64,000 nt of DNA from NCBI GenBank assembly GCA_016713405.1, contig JADJPF010000027.1:428327-492326 (forward strand). The letters run 5' to 3'. How positions within the stretch are numbered: the first letter of the stretch is position 1; the number at the start of each line of letters is the position of its first letter. The notes below the pieces were generated by a model. It made no database searches. It was not told the DNA's origin and was given only the letters and a program-made list of their open reading frames with translations. Positions 56,961-64,000 of this stretch are shown here, piece after piece. Source of the stretch: Blastocatellia bacterium (GTDB lineage: Bacteria > Acidobacteriota > Blastocatellia > Chloracidobacteriales > JADJPF01). The position numbers and the translations under genes are program-made.

Positions 56961-59900
56961 TTACTTAGCTTTAATTTTGAAATTATTTTTACTGTTATCT
57001 GTAAAAGTTAAACCATTTTGCGTACGTGCAACTAATGAAACTCGTGCTGTTTTGGTTTTTATTTTTGGTACAACCCAGGTAAACATTCTATCTGTTGCAA
57101 CCAGATTTTGAGTAATTATCATTGGGAAAGATGCTCCACCATCTATTGATAAAAGCAGATCAAAGCTAGCAACATCAAAGTTTTCTGCTTGCCAGCGAAT
57201 AACAAAACTATTTCCTGCTTTTAATTTTTCTTTTCCTATAGGAGCAAGTAAAGTAAGAACAGGAGTTGTTACTGTGAAGTTATCTTTACTATTAACTACA
57301 CCATTTGGAGTAGTTAAAGAAATTATTCCACTTCTTGCTTTATCTGGAATAATGGCAACGATTTCTGTTGCTGAAGAGAAAAAGAATTTTGCTGGTTCTC
57401 CTCCAATGGTTATAGTTGAGGTTTGTGCTAGCTCACGACCTCTTATTGTTAGAGTTGTTCCGATTGCCCCACTAGCAGGTGAAAAGCTATCAATCATTGC
57501 TGGAGGAGCGTTTCCATCTACTCTTAAGTAATAAATTTCATCATTACCATCAATTTCATCCTGGTACATTAGATAAACACTGTTGCTAGAATCAGATACT
57601 AGAGTGGGTAACTGTGAGATAGTGTTATTAATTGTAATATTTGTTGGTTGTGAAAAAGTATTACCTTGATCAGTAGATTTAACTAGCAAAATATCAGGAT
57701 CTCCTGTAGAAAGATCTCGCCATGCAATATAGACTTGTTGGTTAATGGTTAAGATACTAGCATCATTAGAAGTTTCTGTAGTACGTGAGACATTTTTAGG
57801 AGTGTTAAAGCGATCTCCATTGTTATTAGAAGTTGAGGCAAAAATCTCAAAACGATTTCCTTGTCCAGGTAAAGATACTGTCATTGCTGCTTGGATTACA
57901 CCATTTCCTGTAGTAGCAAGCGCAGGGCGAATAGCAAAACTTAAATCTCCTGAAGCCGTTGCACCATCAACAAATGTATCAAAACCATTTTGAGAACGTT
58001 TTATTTCAATTCTACAATTGCCACTGCTACAACTTTCATAAGCTAAATAACTAGTGCCTTTACCATCGCTTGTTGCTGCTGTAGTAAAGAGATTTCTTCC
58101 ACCATCGCTTACAACTGCATTAGGAAATGAAAAAATTTCACCATTATTAGAAGATTTACTAGCAAAAATTTCAAATTTTGCTTCACCCAAAGATTTAGCT
58201 GCATCCCAAAACCACTACTTCACCATTTGGATTAGTGATAATGCTAGGTAGTTCAGAAAATTCTATATCTGGAGAAATATTTTTTGGTTCAGAAAAGCTT
58301 TTTCCTTGGTCTGTTGAACGGCTATAACTTATTTGACAGGCTATATCTGGGCATTCTTGCCAAGCAATATGAATGCTATTATCTGGAGCAATAGAAATTT
58401 GTGGGCTAATGTTTGCATTATCAGTTAAAGAAACATCCACAGGATCAGTAAAGCTAATTCCATTGTCTGTAGAACGTGAATAATAAATTCTTAAAGCTCC
58501 AGTTCTATCATCACTCCAAACACTATTGATTGCACCTTGCTTATCTATAACTGTATGAGGTTGAATGCTTCGGCTAATAGACTTAGAAACATTTAAAGGG
58601 AAACTATTATTTTTATCAGAAATAACATTTAACCTTAAAGTTGTGTTTGTTATAGCTCCATCACTGCTTGTAGCTGTAATAATAACTGGATGAGTACCTA
58701 ATGAAGTATTACTATTGGTAATTGCACGGACATTAACCATTTGACCATTGGCAGTATTTCGGTTTTCAAATTCAAAGCTAATTGAATTTGTATCTGAACG
58801 AGCAGATAAAGTAAATGAACTAGAAGCATTTAAGGCTTTTAATCTAAATTGCGTTCTTTGGCCTGCAATAATGGTTTGTGCTGGTGTAACTGGAGCAAGA
58901 ATAAAATTACTGTTATTAAAAGGAAGTAGTTTTTTTATCCCATAAACATCAGGGTCTTTACCACTACGATCATCACCCCAATTAAAGAAAAATCCACCAT
59001 TAACCGCACTCATTTGATTATAATCACCATGATAGTTACTACGTATCCCTACAGGGGGTAGTTAGAACCGCCCAACTAGAATTACTTATGCGTTGATTTT
59101 GGCTAAAGCTTAAGCCGCCATCACTAGAAGTTGTTCCATAAACTTCTAACATTCCATTAAATAATTCATCATTTCGTCTGTCATACCACATTAAACCAAC
59201 AGTTCCATCATTGCTAACAGCAATAGAAGGCATAAATTGATCTGTTAAAGTATTATCATCATTAACTTTAGCAACTTGACTCCAAGTTGCACCTTGACTA
59301 GTGGAACGAACAAAAAACACATCTGAACGATCAGTTTGTTTACTAGGAGAAGGTGAACTAAAAGTTAAATAAAGAGTTCCACGATTAGCAGAAGTGCTTG
59401 AATCAACAGCTAAACTTGGTAATCCATTAGCATCAAAATGGCTATTAAGAAAAATTCCAAGTAAAACATAAGTTTCAAGCGAAGCAGCTAAAACAGGTGG
59501 TGTAAAAGTCAAGCCACCATCATTGGAACGAGCAAAAATAATTCCTGCGGCAGCATCATCACCCCAAGCTAAGTTGACATCACCGTCCGGGCCAATAGCA
59601 ATTGTTACACCTTGAACACTTAACGAAGTATCAGCAGGCGTTAAAATTACAGGGCGAGTAAAGCTATCACCAGCATTTTTAGAAGTAGCGCAAACAATGC
59701 GTGAGCCAATATTAGCTCCAACCACTGTAAAATCTGTCCACCCAATATAAACATTACCTTGAGTTGATGTTTTGCTAGTGTCTACAGCAATCCAGGGTTT
59801 ATCTTGAAAAGCTGAACCGCTAGGAGCAGCAACTAAACCTGGGCTTGACCAAGTTTTTCCAGCATCATCTGAACGGGAAAAAATAATTGCTGGCTGTCCT

Positions 59901-60522
59901 TGTGCTGTTACTGCTAAACCAGTGTAATAAAATACTTTACCTTGTGCTGCAACTACTCCGCTACCAAAATTTCTGCCACCCGTAAGTTCTGGAATATGAG
60001 TAGTTTTCCAAGACTCCCCACCATCATTAGAGTAACTTACAGCAGAAATTCTTGTGCCAATATCATTATAAGCAACTACTATATTGTCACCACTAACAGC
60101 ACTTGCAGTATTATTTTGTACTCTTGCACCTGTTTCTAAAGCAGGATCATTAATTTGAAAATTATCACTTACTGCCTAAAGGGAAAGGCTCATTAATCGC
60201 TTGTTGATAAAAATAATTTTGTAAACTTTTAGAAAGTTTAGGCAAAAATGTTGAAGGGATTACAAATTTTTATCTTTAGTAAAATTCTGTAAGCTAGCAA
60301 AATTTGTTGGGACTTCTCTTTGCCAAGCTTCAGAACTATTTCCATTAATTTGAGCTTGTAACCTAGCTTTAAGCCAGTTAGACACTACTTGACGCTTATC
60401 CTAGAATTATTACTAGTAGAATTATTTTGATTATTTGATAGATAAATAGGGGCTTTTATTAAAGGAAAAATAAAGTAAGAAAAAAATAAGATTATTAATA
60501 GGAATGATAGCCTAGCCTTCAT
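56961..60522 (-). CDS. Large secreted BNR/Asp-box and IPT-domain protein (about five indels)
   Basis: The repaired gene would encode about 1180 residues. It starts with a signal peptide at ATG 60522 (MKARLSFLLIILFFSYFIFP). Many Asp-box repeats (SKNAGDSFTRP, SNDGGLTFTPP, SSDGGLSFSQ, STDQGKSFSEP, STDQGNTFSQP) indicate one or two sialidase-like propellers. An IPT/TIG domain (IDSFSPASGAIGTTLTIRGREL) and a final Ig-like domain follow. Indels are clear at the G5 run 59054-59058 (repair gives TTPVGIRSNYHGDYNQMSAV) and at 58208-58211 (repair gives VVVWDAAKSLGEAKF), and others lie near 60175, 60260 and 60410. Catalytic residues of true sialidases are not evident, so a binding or structural role is possible. 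Confidence 0.75.
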
Positions 60523-60783
60523 TAAAAAAATCTCATAGATATTTTATTTTTGCTTATAAAAAAGAATACTAGAAAAATAACAGATCGAAGCAATCAATTA
60601 AAATACTATTTGCCTTTGATGGTTTTATATCTTTTGTAAATAAATTTAGCTAATAGAAGGGGAAAACTAAAAGCTTATATATTAATTTAGAGGTTATACC
60701 TACTTATTTTTCTGTTTACTTATTTTTCATTTTCCTCTAAAACGTTACTATTGATAAAAATAGATATTTATTGAGGTGTAATT

Positions 60784-62700
60784 ATGATAAATGCTGAGAA
60801 AATTTTGCTTATGCCTAAACAGTTCATATCTAAAATATTGACTCTTTACCCATTTATATTGCTGTTTTAGATATAAATGCGACAGTTGTTTTTACAAATA
60901 AAATTTGGCAAAAATTTAGAGAAGAAAATATCTTTTTCCTAAGTAAAGTTTTAGTAGGGGCAAATTATTTTCAGCTTTGTGATGATATAAAAGAAAATAC
61001 ACAGGAACTAGAAAAATTTTTCCAAGGTATTGAAGAAGTATTTAGTGGTAAAACAGAGTTTTGAAATAGAAAATGTTTTTTGTTCATCAACAAAAATATT
61101 GGTTTTAAGTAAAGAATAAGATTTTATCTTAAGAAGAATTATTTTTAATAATTACCTGATAGAAAATATTACACAGTGTAAATTATTAGAACAATCATTT
61201 ATAGAAAGCCAAACACAGCTAAATAGCTTAGTAGAATCTAATATTTTAGGAGTAACTAATTGGAATTTAGATGGATGTATAACTAAAGCTAATGATGCTT
61301 TTTGAAAATGGTTGGTTATAACCAACAAGATTTGTTGATGGAAAACTTCGTTGGAATGATTTAACTCCACCTGAATATGCTGAACTTGATCAATTTGCTA
61401 TTAAAGAATTAAAAGAATGTGGCCGATATACTGCTTTTGAAAAAGAGTATTTTGTAAAGATGGTAGTCGAATACCTATTTTACTTGTAGGGATATTTTTT
61501 TTCTAATAGTCAAGAAACAGGTTTTCTTATATTTTAGATTTAAGGAAGTAAAAGCACTACAAGCCCAACTAATCACAGGCTCAAAAATGGAAAGTATAGG
61601 CACATTAGCTAGCGGAATTGCTCATGACTGAAACAATATTTTAACTCCCATTTTAATGTTTGTTCAGTTGCTGAAAGAAAACTTACTGATGTTAAAGACC
61701 ACAAAATAGTAAATACTATTGAAGATACTATTAAACGAGGCTCAAACTTAGTTCAGCAAGTGCTGTCTCTAACACGTAAAACAGCTTAGAAAAAGAACAA
61801 ATAGACTTTAATAAATTATTTTCAGAGATAGACCTATTGATTAGAGAAACTTTCCCTCAAGGTAACTGATATTAGTATTAATATAGAAGAAAATTTTAGT
61901 GTAGTTGTTGGTATTAATACAGAAATACATCAAGTTATACTAAACTTATGTATTAATGCTCGTGATGCTATGTCTGAGAGGAGGTCAACTAAGTGTTGCA
62001 AGTAAGAAATATGGTGGATGAATCTTATCAACAAAGATAGTAGATAGTTTCTCAGGAGAATATGTTTTAGTATGTATTGCAGATACTGGTACAGGCATTT
62101 CTTCAGAGAATTTAAATAAAATTTTTACCCCTCTTTTACTACTAAAGGATCCTGGAAAAGGAACAGGCTTGGGACTTCCCATTGTGATGAGAATCTTAAA
62201 AACATGGAGGATTTATTGTTGTTAATAGCGAAGTAGAAATAGGTAGTGAATTCTAATATTTATTTACCTTTTTATAAAGAGTCTACTGCTGAAAGATTAT
62301 TAAACTTGGAAGAAGATATTCTGCTCGCCAAGGCTGCCAAACAATTTTAGTAGTGATGACGAAGAAACATTACGTGAACTTACTAAACGATATTGAAATT
62401 TATCAATATAAAGTATTAACATCAAATGATCGGTACAGATGCTATTGCTACTTAAGTAATCAACAAAGATAGAACATCCTTGGTAGTGATTGGATTCTAT
62501 GATGCCTAATCTGATGGACTTGCTACTATTAAAGCTTTAAGAAAAAAAATTATAACTCCAGTAATAAAACTTATAGCAGTCACAGGTTTGATAACTTCTG
62601 ATTTAGCTGATGAAGTTAGAAACAAAATGTTCCTTTAATAGAAAAACCATTTACAGCAAAAAAAGCTACTAAAATATTCATAATATTTACATAAAGTAGA
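60784..62700 (+). pseudogene. Hybrid histidine kinase (PAS, HisKA, HATPase, receiver) with many frameshifts
   Basis: Pieces in all three frames spell one protein. A PAS-like part reads GCITKANDAFLKMVGYNQQD; the H-box is MESIGTLASGIAHD followed by NNILTPILMF (about 61589-61660); the N-box is ILNLCINARDAM (about 61940-61975); the G boxes are CIADTGTGIS and GKGTGLGLPIVMRI; the receiver domain has SDDEETLRELTKRY and KLIAVTGLITSDLADE (about 62350-62620). At least ten indels and in-frame stops occur within 1.9 kb. Either the gene has decayed or the consensus here is poor. The order and spacing of domains are intact, which favours sequencing error or very recent loss. Confidence 0.65.
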
Positions 62701-63155
62701 TAATTAACAATAATTTATTTGCAATAAATCACGTCTTATTTATTCAATATTTGATTACTTGAGTTTCATTACAGCTTGACATTTCATCATTGTTGGTATT
62801 TTCTTGTTCCTTTATTTTTGTTTTTTCTTTTTTTGTATTTTATCACTCTTTATAAACAATTTTTTGAACACGACCTTACTTCTTCTTTTTGTCATCTCAT
62901 AATTCCCAAAATTCGATTTTATTGCGAAATTCAAGTACTAAAGCAGATGATTTTTATTAAAAGTAGCAAAAAACTTATGTTCTTAACTCCTGTGGCAAAA
63001 CCATTTTGTTGCTAACACTGTAAAAAGTGCTGTGTTTTTTAAGCAAGTTCAGGCAAACAAATAGATTTAATCCTGTGAGATTACTAGTTAATTTACCAGT
63101 CAATATTTTTGATCAGTAATTAAGAATCGTTATTATAACAAATTAAGGTGTAAAC
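62701..63155. other. No recognisable gene
   Basis: A very T-rich stretch (about 62775-62890) on the plus strand gives a hydrophobic open frame of 79 residues with no ribosome site, so I do not call it a gene. Nothing else is seen in this stretch. Confidence 0.4.
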
Positions 63156-63699
63156 CTAACACTTATCATAGGCATTCATTGTAAGTAGAGGGTCAAGACT
63201 AGCGGATTCTGGGCAAGTGAAAGATTCTGTATAGTTTATATAACTATATTGTGTCCAGTAGTAACCAAAAGTTGTTTGAGTTGCATTAGAAAAATAAACT
63301 GTTTGCCCAGCTATAGTTAAAGTTGCTGTAGTGGGATGCTGAAAATCATTAGCATCTACTACTAGTTTGACCCCACTAGATCCATTATTTCCTTTTGGGG
63401 TATACTATTCAGCACCCTGAAGTTTCCATTAGAATCTGTAACTCTATAATAAGTTATCTGTTGATTGGGCCCATACCAGCTATTCTTGGGCTTGTATCTG
63501 CTTGATCAGTGGGTCTTTGATATCTACACGAGTACGTTATGAGGTAGATCCACCACCACAACTTATTAAACCTTGACAAGTGGGAAATACACATGATTCT
63601 AGTTGCTGGGCCATTGCTTGAACGCTTAGATTTACTCTTACCTTATTTAAAACAAAAAAAGCCCACCAAAATTAAGCACAAAGTTACGAATCTTTTCAT
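63156..63699 (-). CDS. Small secreted cysteine-containing protein, frame broken
   Basis: AGGAGG (63719-63724 on the minus strand) precedes ATG 63699, which starts a signal peptide MKRFVTLCLILVGFFCF. After several indels the frames read VQAMAQQLESCVFPTCQGLISCGGGST, then TYYRVTDSNGNF, SSGVKLVVDANDFQHPTTATLTIAGQTVYFSNATQ and a C-terminal ESFTCPESASLDPLLTMNAYDKC ending at 63156. I do not recognise the family. Beta-rich, exported and about 175 residues is all that can be said. The number of breaks matches the poor quality of the neighbouring kinase region. Confidence 0.5.
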
Positions 63700-64000
63700 A
63701 TAATATTTTTCTTAAAATCCTCCTAAGAAATTTGTTTGCATAATGAAGGGACAAATTACAAAAATTACAGAGAAATTGATAGTGGGCAAAATGTAAGACT
63801 GAACAATAATTCATTTTGACCGAAACTCATTTCAAAACTACCGTTCTAAGCAATACTAAATTTCTACTCAGCCTTACATCTGTATTACTACCAGCCTTCC
63901 ATGTTTTCTGTATACGTAAATTGGAAACTATAATCCCTTAACTCCGCCTTTAACATTAAATAACAAATGCGTAATAATATTTAATGTCCTGGTCTGGTTA
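63700..64000. other. No recognisable gene at the right edge
   Basis: Apart from the ribosome site of the 63699 gene, no stable frame is seen. A minus-strand stretch near 63850-63960 reads like part of a protein (SNTDVRLSRNLVLLRTVVL) but stops on both sides. With the local error rate, coding DNA cannot be excluded. Confidence 0.3.

Noticed and set aside
61622..61640. In-frame TGA in the H-box of the broken kinase (GIAHD-TGA-NNIL) as a selenocysteine codon
   Set aside because: The family has Leu or Phe at this place, the gene has many other breaks, and no SECIS-like hairpin follows. A base error is simpler, even though selB is present.
62776..63015. 79-residue hydrophobic plus-strand frame
   Set aside because: It comes from a T-rich stretch that gives Phe and Leu codons; no ribosome site or family match is seen.

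Overview
The window is AT-rich, densely coded bacterial DNA with a didermic gene set: a 992-residue TonB-dependent receptor with an N-terminal carboxypeptidase-like domain, BatC/BatD, HtrA, Tat-type MsrP with MsrQ, a c-type cytochrome, and Ser/Thr kinase, DUF4388 and TPR signalling proteins. This combination is most like a low-GC member of the Acidobacteriota (Blastocatellia-like). That placement is inference from gene content; there is no rRNA in the window.

Layout. 1-3.3 kb: partial secreted protein, EamA-like membrane protein, RecU-type resolvase, YebC and YggS. 3.5-5.8 kb: a two-gene unit of a RimK-like and a circularly permuted ATP-grasp ligase. 5.8-7.6 kb: aroA-aroK. 7.7-13.7 kb: an RsbW-like/STAS partner-switching pair, a secreted TPR protein, a cytochrome P450 and SelB. 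13.7-27.8 kb: a glycoside-hydrolase-like lipoprotein, BatD/BatC, a bestrophin, a thioredoxin-fold secreted protein, HtrA, a kinase/DUF4388/TPR signalling locus, an HMG-CoA reductase, and SRPBCC and SYLF proteins. 27.8-33.6 kb: an envelope or glycan block of two glycosyltransferases and two alkaline-phosphatase-superfamily enzymes. 33.7-36.8 kb: a structured leader with terminator before a small unknown gene, a decaying TIMP-like gene, and RsgA. 36.9-41.4 kb: class III aminotransferase, MsrQ/MsrP and NadA.

41.7-51.5 kb holds the most interesting system. It is a six-gene nitrate-reductase-like operon: membrane protein, NasA/NarB-type molybdoenzyme, four-cluster ferredoxin subunit, Tat-type Rieske protein, small membrane protein and NarK. 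A very good sigma-54 -24/-12 promoter lies 38 bases before its first gene. A huge membrane-bound one-component sigma-54 activator (about 14 propeller repeats, Y_Y_Y, transmembrane helix, PAS, AAA+, Fis helix-turn-helix) is encoded convergently at its far end. I propose that this protein senses an extracytoplasmic signal and directly switches on the operon.

51.7-60.5 kb: cytochrome c, TonB-dependent receptor, aromatic-amino-acid-type decarboxylase and a very long secreted BNR/IPT protein. 60.8-63.7 kb: a hybrid histidine kinase and a small secreted protein, both riddled with frameshifts.

A technical theme runs through the window. At least twelve otherwise intact genes are split by one-base indels, mostly in homopolymers, and the density rises steeply after 60 kb. 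This looks like uncorrected long-read consensus error rather than decay. Genes below are given as repaired spans, with the indel position stated. No tRNA, rRNA, CRISPR array, transposase or integrase was seen.
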